Assembly: GCF_026810365.1 (NCBI RefSeq)
Contig: NZ_CP113948.1
Span: 3,813,501-3,877,500 of the forward strand
DNA from: Flavobacterium praedii
GTDB lineage: Bacteria; Bacteroidota; Bacteroidia; Flavobacteriales; Flavobacteriaceae
Direction of reading: 5' to 3'
DNA length: 64,000 nucleotides
In this document: positions 53,266 through 61,025 of the stretch, piece after piece
How positions within the stretch are numbered: the first letter of the stretch is position 1
How the letters are laid out: each line of letters starts with the position of its first letter
Notes under the pieces: model-generated
The model's database searches: none
Told to the model about the DNA's origin: nothing
The model's input: the letters and a program-made list of their open reading frames with translations, nothing else
Position numbers and translations under genes: made by a program

Positions 53266-54114
53266 TTAAAACAATTTATCTTTCATTTTTTGTAAACGAT
53301 AATTTTGAATAAAGCGGGCTTGTTCTTTGGTTACTAATAATGGTGTTTTGGCCTTTTTTGCTTTCCAAAAACCTTTGATGTAATCTAAAAATAAAAGTGG
53401 TTTCTTTTTCATTACAGCCAATTTTATTGAGGCTATTGCTGTTATCCAGAAACCATATCCCAGTGTATAAAAAGCTTCTCCTTGCTTATAACGTGCTGTT
53501 TTGCTGTAATTAGCTCCAGTTGGTTTGAGGTGTTTTACGTGTAAAGAAGCATCTGTGACTACTTTCCAATTGTAGTATTTGCAAAGCAATTCGTCAACGG
53601 TGTCCCAACCCATTGCAGGTTTTAAACCCCCAATTTGTTTAAAGGTTTCTTTTCGATAGGCTTTTAATGCGCCTCGAATATGATCTTTGTCGGTTAGGTT
53701 TTCTAAAATCCAATCGTCATTTTTTTCGATGTAACAAAATCCGCCAGCCATTCCAATAGTAGAATCGGATTGAAAATGTTTAATTATGGTTTCGAAATAA
53801 TTGGAAGGAAAAATTAAATCGGCATCAATTTTTACGATTAAATCGTAATCTTCGTCCAAAGTTTCGAATCCTTTCTGAAAAGCTTGAATCACTTTACTTC
53901 CTGGTAAATGAATTGCGCTGGAAGTTTTGTTTACCAAAGTAATGAACGGATTGTCTTTGGCGAAAGCTAGAACAATTTCGGCAGTTTTATCGGTAGAATT
54001 ATCATTGACAACGACTACTTTTTTGGGCAAAACAGTTTGCGAAATCAAGGATTGCAAGGTCAAAGCGATAAAAGCTTCTTCGTTGTAGGTCGGAATTACG
54101 ATGTAATATTTCAT
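53266..54114 (-). CDS. Glycosyltransferase family 2
   Basis: 282 residues. The GT-A start KYYIVIPTYNEEAFIALTLQSLISQT is clear, followed by VVVNDNSTDKT, the DxD-type metal motif in LIVKIDADLIFPSNYFE, and the acceptor-side block GALKAYRKETFKQIGGLKPAMGWDTVDELLCKY. A weak C-terminal hydrophobic patch (TLGYGFWITAIASIKLAV) may touch the membrane. It transfers a sugar from a nucleotide donor; target unknown. It lies 48 bp after the methyltransferase gene, with a palindrome in the gap. Confidence 0.88.
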   Translation of the reverse strand: MKYYIVIPTYNEEAFIALTLQSLISQTVLPKKVVVVNDNSTDKTAEIVLAFAKDNPFITLVNKTSSAIHLPGSKVIQAFQKGFETLDEDYDLIVKIDADLIFPSNYFETIIKHFQSDSTIGMAGGFCYIEKNDDWILENLTDKDHIRGALKAYRKETFKQIGGLKPAMGWDTVDELLCKYYNWKVVTDASLHVKHLKPTGANYSKTARYKQGEAFYTLGYGFWITAIASIKLAVMKKKPLLFLDYIKGFWKAKKAKTPLLVTKEQARFIQNYRLQKMKDKLF

Positions 54115-54127
54115 TTATTTTGTTCAA

Positions 54128-54160
54128 AGCTTTGTCAAAGTTTTAAGCTTTGACAAAGCT
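54128..54160. repeat. Palindrome with TTTGTCAAAG core (copy 2)
   Basis: AGCTTTGTCAAAG (54128-54140) and CTTTGACAAAGCT (54148-54160), loop TTTTAAG. The same core as 26555-26587. It fills almost the entire 48-bp gap between the methyltransferase and glycosyltransferase genes. Confidence 0.8.
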
Positions 54161-54162
54161 GT

Positions 54163-54687
54163 TTATTTTACTTTTTCTGCGTACACAATATAATATCTTG
54201 GAGTAAAAAATCGCAATAAAGGGCGAAAACCAATTTTTTTAACGGGATGTGTAAATTTTTGGCTGTCGATGATTTTCCATCCTGTTTTTTCCAATAACCA
54301 GTCCAATTGCCAGTCTTCAAATTCATGGTAATGTCTGTCCCACATGTCTGTTTTACTGCGATAGGCAGAAGAAAACCACAATCGCAATGGAATTGATATT
54401 ACTAATTTATCCGATTTTATTTCGTTTAAAATAGTGTATGGATTGAGTAAGTGTTCGAAAATTTCAAAAGCGGTTACAACATCTTGTTTTCCTTCTAAAA
54501 AAACAGTTTGGTTTTTATCTAAATCTTCTCCAGTTGTATTTTTTACGGTGTAACCTTCTTCTTTCATGATTTTTGAAAAAGGATTTTCAACCCCTAAATC
54601 TAAAATGGTATGTGAAGTAGAGATGTGTTTTCTTAAAAATTCTAAAGTATGTTTGAATCTTTTATTGGGAAACGTTTTTTCGTACAT
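54163..54687 (-). CDS. Class I SAM-dependent methyltransferase-like protein
   Basis: 174 residues, small for the class. Motif I is degenerate: ILDLGVENPFSKIMKEEGY in place of the usual DxGxGxG. Later blocks are GKQDVVTAFEIFEHLLNPYTILNEI and the C-terminal SSAYRSKTDMWDRHYHEFEDWQLDWLLEKTGWKI, the pattern of membrane-associated or sugar methyltransferases. The unusual glycine loop lowers certainty that it binds SAM in the standard way. It is followed by GT2 on the same strand. Confidence 0.72.
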   Translation of the reverse strand: MYEKTFPNKRFKHTLEFLRKHISTSHTILDLGVENPFSKIMKEEGYTVKNTTGEDLDKNQTVFLEGKQDVVTAFEIFEHLLNPYTILNEIKSDKLVISIPLRLWFSSAYRSKTDMWDRHYHEFEDWQLDWLLEKTGWKIIDSQKFTHPVKKIGFRPLLRFFTPRYYIVYAEKVK

Positions 54688-55020
54688 GTTTTTACTATTT
54701 AACTATCGCTTTTGCTTTTGAGTTTGCAAATATAAAGATTCTGATTCGTATACCGTTTGTAATGGGGTTTGTAATTTAAAATTTGTTCAAACTTGTTTCA
54801 TTGACTTTTCTTTAAGGCCAGTTTTGTCATTCCATCGAAGTAGGAATCGCACTCGTGTCTCGCATAATGTGATTTCTCCCTTTGGTCGAAATGACAAATG
54901 AAGTGGTTTTGGCAGTGTGAATTTTTAAAGAAAGGAGATTGAGTTTTGTTTCTAAAAAAGAAAGCCCACTGCACTAAATATAAGTGAGTGGACTTGAAAT
55001 AAATAAGCGTACAGCTTAGT
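54688..55020. other. Spacer between the methyltransferase and the KAS III-like gene
   Basis: 333 bp with one palindrome (54823-54898). A short frame covers the region but has no family features and is judged spurious. No promoter motif was seen. Confidence 0.55.
54823..54898. repeat. Imperfect palindrome of the GTCATT-CGAAG type
   Basis: TTTGTCAT (54823-54830) pairs with ATGACAAA (54891-54898). Further inside, TCCATCGAAGTAGGAATC pairs imperfectly with GATTTCTCCCTTTGGTCGA. The sequence resembles a repeat that I recall as common in Bacteroidota spacers. Confidence 0.65.
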
Positions 55021-56079
55021 TTAGTAGCGATAGACAAAAGCATTGATATTCATTCCAGCTCCTACAGATGCAAAAATGACTACGTCTCCTTTGTTGATTT
55101 CTTGGTCTTCGATTTGTCCTCTAATCAGAAGATCAAAAAGTGTTGGAACAGTTGCGACACTACTATTTCCTAATTCATGTATGCTCATTGGCATAATGTT
55201 TTTTGGAGGAGTTTTGCCGTATAATTTGTAAAAACGGTGAATTATAGCTTCGTCCATTTTTTCGTTGGCTTGGTGAATAAGAATTTTTTTGACATCATCA
55301 ATTCCTAAGCCGCTTTGATCCAGACAGCTTTTCATAGCTGCAGGAACTTTACTCAAGGCAAATTCATAAATTTTACGGCCATACATTTTGATGTATTTGG
55401 TATCAGGATCTAAATCTGGATTGTATGATTTTCCGAAATAAAGAAAATTAGCTTCTTCTGCTGCGTATGTAGCACTTTCGTAGGATAACATTCCAGTTTC
55501 GTCATCTGATGCTTCAATAACCGATGCTCCAGCCCCATCAGAGTAGATCATGGAATCTCTGTCATGGGCATCGACAACTCTTGATAATGTTTCGCCGCCT
55601 ATAACGAGGCATCTTTTTGCCATACCTGATTTTATGAATGCATTGGCTTGCAATACGCCTTCAATCCAACCTGGGCAACCAAAAAGAATGTCATAAGCGA
55701 CACATTTAGGGTTTTTTATTTGTAATTTATGCTTGACTCTAGTGGCTAAACTTGGAATAATATCCGATTGGGAGGTACCAAATTTTACGTCACCAAAATT
55801 GTGGGCAAAAATGATATAGTCCAATGTTTCTGGATCGATTCCAGCGTTCTTAATGGCTTTTTCAGCAGCAAAAAAGGCTAAGTCTGAAGCTGTGTATTGA
55901 TCTTCGGCGTACCTTCTTTTTTCGATACCTGTAATGCCTTTGAATTTGTTTATTACAACTTCATTAGGATAAGCAAATGGAGAACCATCTTCGTTTAAGA
56001 AAATATGTTCACTAAAGTCAGTGTTGCTAATCTTTTTCTCAGGAATATAGCTTCCTATACCGGTTATTTTTATTTTCAT
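55021..56079 (-). CDS. 3-oxoacyl-ACP synthase III (FabH)-like protein
   Basis: 352 residues, thiolase fold. The catalytic Cys135 lies in DILFGCPGWIEG, the histidine in ILIHQANEKMDEAII, and the asparagine in HELGNSSVATVPTLFDLL, giving the Cys-His-Asn triad of KAS III. The N-terminal IKITGIGSYIPEKKISNTDF is typical. It condenses an acyl-CoA with malonyl-ACP, or makes a specialised product. It is not in a fab cluster, so it may not be the housekeeping FabH. A 564-bp spacer separates it from gcvP upstream. Confidence 0.88.
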   Translation of the reverse strand: MKIKITGIGSYIPEKKISNTDFSEHIFLNEDGSPFAYPNEVVINKFKGITGIEKRRYAEDQYTASDLAFFAAEKAIKNAGIDPETLDYIIFAHNFGDVKFGTSQSDIIPSLATRVKHKLQIKNPKCVAYDILFGCPGWIEGVLQANAFIKSGMAKRCLVIGGETLSRVVDAHDRDSMIYSDGAGASVIEASDDETGMLSYESATYAAEEANFLYFGKSYNPDLDPDTKYIKMYGRKIYEFALSKVPAAMKSCLDQSGLGIDDVKKILIHQANEKMDEAIIHRFYKLYGKTPPKNIMPMSIHELGNSSVATVPTLFDLLIRGQIEDQEINKGDVVIFASVGAGMNINAFVYRY

Positions 56080-56425
56080 TTTGATTATTTCCAGAATAAA
56101 TTTTGGCTAAATTAATTATAATAAATGTATAAAGGGCAAATTATTTAGTATGCATGCATATAATTGCATAATATTAAATATATTGTAAAATTATTGAATA
56201 TATTTTATTGAAAATTATTAAATGATGCGTTTTATTCTTCGAAATGTCATAAATAACAAAGTGAGTGTTTTTTGTTATAAAGTTAATTCTCTATTTTAAA
56301 AGGATAATTATCATTTAATTTTAAATAAAAAGTTTCGATAATTTAATATATAATTTTGTGTGAAATTGTGATGTCATTTTAGAACGTGGGTTTGAGGATG
56401 TTTTATGAAAACTAAATAGGTAAAA

Positions 56426-56560
56426 TAGCCCTGATGGAAGCGGCATCTCCCGATTTAGAAAAACAAGGCTTTTTTGCCGTAGTTTTTGTTAATCGGGAAT
56501 ACAGCGGACAGCAGGAGTGATGGTGATGAAAAAAAGGAAGAGTTCTGCTCCTAATTTTTA
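56426..56560 (+). ncRNA. Structured intergenic element, candidate flavobacterial ncRNA (copy 2)
   Basis: Begins TAGCCCTGATGGAAGCGG, has a long stem (CCCGATTTAGAAAAACAAGGC with GCCGTAGTTTTTGTTAATCGGG cut in two blocks), then ACAGCGGACAGCAGGAG and ends CTGCTCCTAATTTTT. The ends match those of 36850-36968 while the stem sequence is entirely different, as expected for an RNA whose stem is kept by pairing. Confidence 0.5.
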
Positions 56561-56581
56561 GTATCAATCTTATGAAAATGA

Positions 56582-56620
56582 AAAACCCTTTCAGTTTTAA
56601 TGCTGAAAGGGTTTTGTATA
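56582..56620 (-). terminator. Terminator of gcvP
   Basis: AAAACCCTTTCAG (56582-56594) pairs with CTGAAAGGGTTTT (56603-56615). On the - strand it is followed by T. It lies 28 bp after the gcvP stop. Confidence 0.8.
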
Positions 56621-56643
56621 ATCTGTAATCTAAAATCTGTAAT

Positions 56644-59493
56644 CTAGCTTTCCATATAAGCCTCAATAGGTGCGCAACTGCATACTAGGTTTCTGTCTCC
56701 GTAAGCGTCATCGGCTCTACGAACTGTAGGCCAGAATTTGTTTTCGGCGATGTAATCCAGTGGGAAAGCAGCTTGTTCTCTGCTGTATGGGAAATCCCAA
56801 GTTTCGGCAGTAAGCATGGCCAATGTATGAGGTGAATTTTTAAGTACGTTGTTTTTGTTTTCCAATGTAGACGCTTCGATTTCTTTACGGATCGAAATCA
56901 TAGCATCACAAAAACGGTCTAATTCTTCTAGGTTTTCACTTTCGGTTGGTTCAATCATCAAGGTTCCTGCCACCGGGAAAGAAACGGTTGGTGCATGGAA
57001 ACCATAATCCATCAAACGTTTTGCGATATCGGTAACTTCGATTCCTTTTTGTTTGAAAGGACGACATTCCAAAATCATTTCGTGAGCCGCACGACCCATT
57101 TCGCCAGAGTACAATGTATCGTAGTGACCGTTTAATTTTTCTTTGATGTAATTGGCGTTCAGGATAGCGTGCTCTGTAGCTTCTTTCAATCCATCGGCAC
57201 CTAACATTGTGATGTAACCGTAAGAGATCAAACAAACTAGAGCCGATCCCCAAGGTGCTGCAGAAATACCAGTGATGGCATTTTCTCCTCCTGTTGGTAT
57301 AACTGGATTGGATGGTAAAAATGGAACTAAGTGTTCGGCAACGCAAATCGGTCCAACTCCTGGTCCACCACCTCCGTGAGGGATGGCGAATGTTTTGTGA
57401 AGGTTCAAGTGACAAACGTCAGCTCCAATGGTTGCAGGGTTAGTCAAACCAACTTGTGCGTTCATATTGGCTCCGTCCATATAAACTTGTCCACCATTTT
57501 CGTGAATTAGTTGTGTGATTTCGATAATGGCGCTTTCAAAAACCCCGTGAGTCGATGGGTAAGTAACCATCAAACAAGAAAGGTTGTCTTTGTGAAGGAT
57601 TGCTTTTTCACGCAAATCATCTACGTCTATATTTCCGTTTTCTAAAGTTTTGGTTACGATTACTTTCATACCCGCCATGGCTGCAGATGCTGGATTGGTT
57701 CCGTGTGCCGATGATGGAATTAAAGCAATGTTTCTATGGTGATCTCCACGAGATTGGTGGTACGCACGAATAACCATTAATCCTGCATATTCTCCTTGTG
57801 CTCCTGAGTTAGGTTGCAAAGTAGTTCCAGCAAAACCGGTAATTACGTTTAATTGTTGTTCAAGTTTAGATAACATTTCTTGGTATCCTTGTGCTTGATT
57901 TAGTGGTGCAAAAGGGTGAATGTTGTTCCAAAGCGCATTGCTCAATGGCAACATTTCGGCAGCAGCGTTTAATTTCATCGTACAAGAACCCAAAGAAATC
58001 ATTGAGTGATTCAATGATAAATCTTTGCGCTCCAACATTTTGATGTAACGCATCATTGCTGATTCCGAGTGGTATTGGTTGAAAACATCGTGTTGTAAGA
58101 AAGATGATGTTCTGTTTAAATCCTCTGGAAAATGATTTGCCTCTGATAAAGCCTCTATTGCTGTTGCTTGCTTACCATTTGCGGAAGCGAAAATGCTAAC
58201 AATTTTATTGATATCGGCAATACTTGTAGTTTCATTCAAAGAGATAGAAACTGTATTGTCATCGATGTAGTAGAAGTTAACCTCATTTTGTTCAGCAATA
58301 GTGCGAACTTTTTGAGCGTCCGCTTTGATAACGATAGTATCAAAGAAAGCGGTATTGGTTTGTTGTAAACCTAGTTTTTCCAATTCGTTAGACAAAGTTG
58401 CTGCCAAAGCGTGAACTTTGTTGGCGATATATTGCAAACCTTTTGGTCCGTGGTATACAGCGTACATTCCAGCCATTACGGAAAGTAAAACCTGTGCAGT
58501 ACAGATATTTGAAGTCGCTTTGTCGCGTTTGATGTGTTGCTCACGAGTTTGCAAAGCCATACGTAGCGCACGATTCCCGTTTGTATCAACAGTTATCCCG
58601 ATGATTCTTCCTGGCATAGATCTTTTGTACTCGTCTTTTGTAGCAAAATAAGCAGCGTGTGGCCCACCATAACCCAATGGAATTCCGAAACGTTGTGTTG
58701 TTCCAACCACTACTGCAGCTCCCATTTCTCCTGGAGGAGTCAGTTTTGTTAAGCTCAAAATATCGGCAGCAACGGCTACTTTTATTTCATTTGCGGCAGC
58801 TTTTGCAATAAATGAAGTATAGTCATTTACCTGACCGTATTTACCTGGATATTGAAGGATAGCCCCGAAAAAGTCGGATGAGAAATCAAAAGTTTCATGG
58901 TTACCCACAACCAATTCTATTCCGATTGGAGTAGAACGAGTTTGTAAAACCGATAAAGTTTGAGGTAATATTTCTTCGGAAACGAAAAATTTATTGGTAT
59001 TGTTTTTCTTTTGGTCGCGTGATCTTACGTCAAAAAGTAATGCCATGGCTTCGGCAGCGGCAGTAGCTTCATCCAATAAAGAAGCGTTGGCGATTTCCAT
59101 TCCGGTCAATTCCACTACCATAGTTTGGAAATTCAAAATAGCTTCCAGACGACCTTGAGCAATTTCGGCTTGGTAAGGCGTGTAAGCGGTGTACCATCCT
59201 GGGTTTTCAAAAATATTTCTTTGAATAACTGCTGGAACGATAGCTTGATTGTATCCTAAACCAATGTACGATTGAAACATTTTGTTTTTGCTTCCCAATT
59301 GAGCGATATGATTGGAATATTCATATTCGGTCATGGCCGGATCTAAAGCTAGTGGTGCTTTTAGACGAATATCATCTGGAAGAGTTTCATATACCAGTCG
59401 CTCAATGGAGTCAACTCCTATGGTTTTCAACATGTGTTGCAAGTCGGTTTCTCTCGGGCCAATGTGTCTTAAAGCAAAAGAATCTGTTTTCAT
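56644..59493 (-). CDS. gcvP: Glycine dehydrogenase (decarboxylating), P-protein of the glycine cleavage system
   Basis: 949 residues, the fused single-chain form. The N-terminal half has DSFALRHIGPRE and EYSNHIAQLGSKN. The C-terminal half has GSCTMKLNAAAEMLPLS, TLQPNSGAQGEYAGL, and the PLP lysine (about Lys700) in HLNLHKTFAIPHGGGGPG. It decarboxylates glycine and passes the aminomethyl group to the H-protein. gcvT and gcvH are not adjacent. No glycine riboswitch is recognisable in the 322-bp upstream spacer. Confidence 0.96.
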   Translation of the reverse strand: MKTDSFALRHIGPRETDLQHMLKTIGVDSIERLVYETLPDDIRLKAPLALDPAMTEYEYSNHIAQLGSKNKMFQSYIGLGYNQAIVPAVIQRNIFENPGWYTAYTPYQAEIAQGRLEAILNFQTMVVELTGMEIANASLLDEATAAAEAMALLFDVRSRDQKKNNTNKFFVSEEILPQTLSVLQTRSTPIGIELVVGNHETFDFSSDFFGAILQYPGKYGQVNDYTSFIAKAAANEIKVAVAADILSLTKLTPPGEMGAAVVVGTTQRFGIPLGYGGPHAAYFATKDEYKRSMPGRIIGITVDTNGNRALRMALQTREQHIKRDKATSNICTAQVLLSVMAGMYAVYHGPKGLQYIANKVHALAATLSNELEKLGLQQTNTAFFDTIVIKADAQKVRTIAEQNEVNFYYIDDNTVSISLNETTSIADINKIVSIFASANGKQATAIEALSEANHFPEDLNRTSSFLQHDVFNQYHSESAMMRYIKMLERKDLSLNHSMISLGSCTMKLNAAAEMLPLSNALWNNIHPFAPLNQAQGYQEMLSKLEQQLNVITGFAGTTLQPNSGAQGEYAGLMVIRAYHQSRGDHHRNIALIPSSAHGTNPASAAMAGMKVIVTKTLENGNIDVDDLREKAILHKDNLSCLMVTYPSTHGVFESAIIEITQLIHENGGQVYMDGANMNAQVGLTNPATIGADVCHLNLHKTFAIPHGGGGPGVGPICVAEHLVPFLPSNPVIPTGGENAITGISAAPWGSALVCLISYGYITMLGADGLKEATEHAILNANYIKEKLNGHYDTLYSGEMGRAAHEMILECRPFKQKGIEVTDIAKRLMDYGFHAPTVSFPVAGTLMIEPTESENLEELDRFCDAMISIRKEIEASTLENKNNVLKNSPHTLAMLTAETWDFPYSREQAAFPLDYIAENKFWPTVRRADDAYGDRNLVCSCAPIEAYMES

Positions 59494-59815
59494 GTGTAGT
59501 TAATATTTGTTTTTTATTTGAACATGGTATCGCCATTCTGTTATAATTATTTTACAGTATGAATCATGGCGATTTCATTTGTGTGTTGCTATTATTTATT
59601 TTTTTAAGTCTAAAGGAAACGCGGGATTGTTCAACTATTCATTTATATTTGAAATTCAGTCGAATCCAGACTATTTAGTGTAGAAATAAAGTGTTGTGTT
59701 TTTTTGTGGTGCAAAAATAAATATTAATCTCTAAATAAAGTCCTTTTTTAACTAGATTTTATAGGGATTTTTCAACTAATAGGCTGATTTATTAACAATT
59801 GATTAATTTTGTTTA
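59494..59815. promoter_or_regulatory. Divergent spacer between gcvP and the UbiA-like gene
   Basis: 322 bp, AT-rich, no gene. It must hold the gcvP promoter on the - strand, not identified here. A -7 box at 59804-59811 serves the + strand gene. Confidence 0.5.
59804..59811 (+). promoter_or_regulatory. Predicted -7 box directly before the UbiA-like gene
   Basis: TAATTTTG matches TAnnTTTG and ends 4 bp before the ATG at 59816. The transcript would start at or next to the start codon, which suggests a leaderless mRNA or a wrongly chosen start. Confidence 0.45.
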
Positions 59816-60628
59816 ATGAAGGTTTTAAAAAGTATTCTCCAATTTTACATAAACAGCAGTATACATGTTGGTTTGTCTTGTTTTGCATTGGTACAAATCA
59901 CCCTAATGGTATTCCACATTTCACAACAAAGTGAAGTGGGATATTTTGCTTTTTGGGGTACCGTTGTTGGGTATAATTTTGTAAAATATGAAGAATTGGC
60001 AAGAGCAAAAAAAATAAAAATGAGAAGACAGTTGAGATGGATTGCTCTGTTTACTTTTGGGGCTTTTATAATGGTGGGTTATTACTTTTTTAAGTTGGAA
60101 CGAATTACTCAAATAGTGGCTGTGGTTTTTCTAGGATTGACATTACTTTATACACTTCCATTTTTTCCAAATAAAAAAAATGCCAGAAATTGGGCAGGAG
60201 TAAAGATTTACATCGTATCATTTTGCTGGGTTGGAGCGACAGTATTTTTACCTTTGTTGAATGCTGCAGTTGCGCCAACAATAAGCATCGGAATACTATC
60301 AATTCAGCGATTTATCTTGATTTTCGTTTTGATTCTTATATTCGAAATTATCGATTTGCGGCTTGATAACCCCAATTTAAGAACCGTTCCTCAACAAATA
60401 GGAGTGAAGAATACCAAAATACTTGGATTTGTTTTGTTGGTTGTTTTTTGTGGATTGGAGCTTTTTAATATCAATACGGAATTTTTGAAATTGAATTTTG
60501 GCATTGCTATTGGCATTGTAATTACTCTTTTTCTGGCTTTCGCCAATGAAAAGCGCACGAAATACTATACTTCATTTTGGGCAGAAAGTATTCCGATAGT
60601 TTGGTGGGTTTGTCTTTTGTATTATTAA
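59816..60628 (+). CDS. UbiA-like integral membrane protein
   Basis: 270 residues with about eight hydrophobic segments, no signal peptide. The arrangement resembles UbiA prenyltransferases: a polar block after the second helix (YNFVKYEELARAKKIKMRRQ, about 54-73) and a later IFEIIDLRLDNPNLRTVPQQIG (about 175-197), which looks like the second Asp-rich motif. The first Asp-rich motif (NDxxD) is not intact, so activity on a polyprenyl donor is uncertain. It is a single gene between gcvP and hicA. Confidence 0.65.
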   Translation: MKVLKSILQFYINSSIHVGLSCFALVQITLMVFHISQQSEVGYFAFWGTVVGYNFVKYEELARAKKIKMRRQLRWIALFTFGAFIMVGYYFFKLERITQIVAVVFLGLTLLYTLPFFPNKKNARNWAGVKIYIVSFCWVGATVFLPLLNAAVAPTISIGILSIQRFILIFVLILIFEIIDLRLDNPNLRTVPQQIGVKNTKILGFVLLVVFCGLELFNINTEFLKLNFGIAIGIVITLFLAFANEKRTKYYTSFWAESIPIVWWVCLLYY

Positions 60629-60727
60629 AAATATATTAATTGGTGAATAGGATTTTATTTCCTGAGACTATTTTTAAAACTTTATTTGAAAGAATTATTT
60701 TATATTTTATTAGTATTTTTTATCAAA

Positions 60728-60735
60728 TAATTTTG
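60728..60735 (+). promoter_or_regulatory. Distal -7 box upstream of hicA
   Basis: TAATTTTG matches TAnnTTTG, 44 bp before the hicA ATG. It would give a leader of about 40 nt. Its last G is the first base of the palindrome 60735-60753. Confidence 0.45.
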
Positions 60736-60753
60736 CAACTAAGTTTTAGTTGC
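60735..60753. promoter_or_regulatory. Candidate HicB operator upstream of hicA
   Basis: GCAACTAA-GTT-TTAGTTGC, a perfect 8-bp inverted repeat. It lies between two -7 boxes (60728-60735 and 60771-60778), the expected place for the operator of an autoregulated toxin-antitoxin operon. Confidence 0.5.
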
Positions 60754-60770
60754 TAATTGAAAATTAATTG

Positions 60771-60778
60771 TAATTTTG
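60771..60778 (+). promoter_or_regulatory. Proximal -7 box at the hicA start
   Basis: TAATTTTG, one base before the hicA ATG. A transcript starting downstream of it would lack the hicA start codon and could mainly express hicB, giving more antitoxin than toxin. Confidence 0.4.
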
Positions 60779-60779
60779 T

Positions 60780-61022
60780 ATGAGTAAAGTTGAAAAATTA
60801 ATAGAGAAATTAAAATCGAGACCAAAAGATTTTACTTGGGATGAAATCCTTAAAGTTTTACATCATTTTGGTTTTGAACAAATAGCACAAGGAAAAACAG
60901 GAGGCTCACGACGAAAATTTGTGAATATTAAAAAGCAGATTATTAGTTTACACGAACCCCATCCACAAAAAGTGTTGAAATCGTATCAATTGGATATAAT
61001 CATTGACTATTTAAAATTGTAA
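60780..61022 (+). CDS. hicA: HicA-family mRNA interferase toxin
   Basis: 80 residues. The HicA dsRBD-like pattern is visible: KVEKLIEKLKSRPKDFTWDEILKVLHHFGFEQIAQGKTGGSRRKF, then IISLHEPHPQKVLKSYQLDIIIDYL. The usual GSHxxF motif with the catalytic histidine is here GSRRKF (42-47); the conserved LHEPHP block (57-62) is kept. This matches a HicA subgroup, but whether it still cleaves mRNA is open. hicB follows 3 bp later. A stable toxin-antitoxin pair. Confidence 0.88.
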   Translation: MSKVEKLIEKLKSRPKDFTWDEILKVLHHFGFEQIAQGKTGGSRRKFVNIKKQIISLHEPHPQKVLKSYQLDIIIDYLKL

Positions 61023-61025
61023 AAG

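Larger units (their letters stand above)
56080..56643. other. Spacer between the KAS III-like gene and gcvP
   Basis: 564 bp. Its left half (56080-56400) is very AT-rich with no recognised feature beyond a likely promoter region for the KAS III-like gene. Its right half holds the structured element 56426-56560 and the gcvP terminator. Confidence 0.6.

Noticed and set aside
54798..55043. 81-codon frame over the palindrome at 54823-54898
   Set aside because: Composition and position follow the repeat; no homology is recognisable, and it overlaps the end of the KAS III-like gene.
56412..56666. 84-codon frame on the - strand over the structured element
   Set aside because: It overlaps the gcvP end and the candidate RNA element; no family features.
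59494..59815. Glycine riboswitch upstream of gcvP
   Set aside because: No tandem aptamer structure could be recognised, and the spacer is AT-rich and unstructured.
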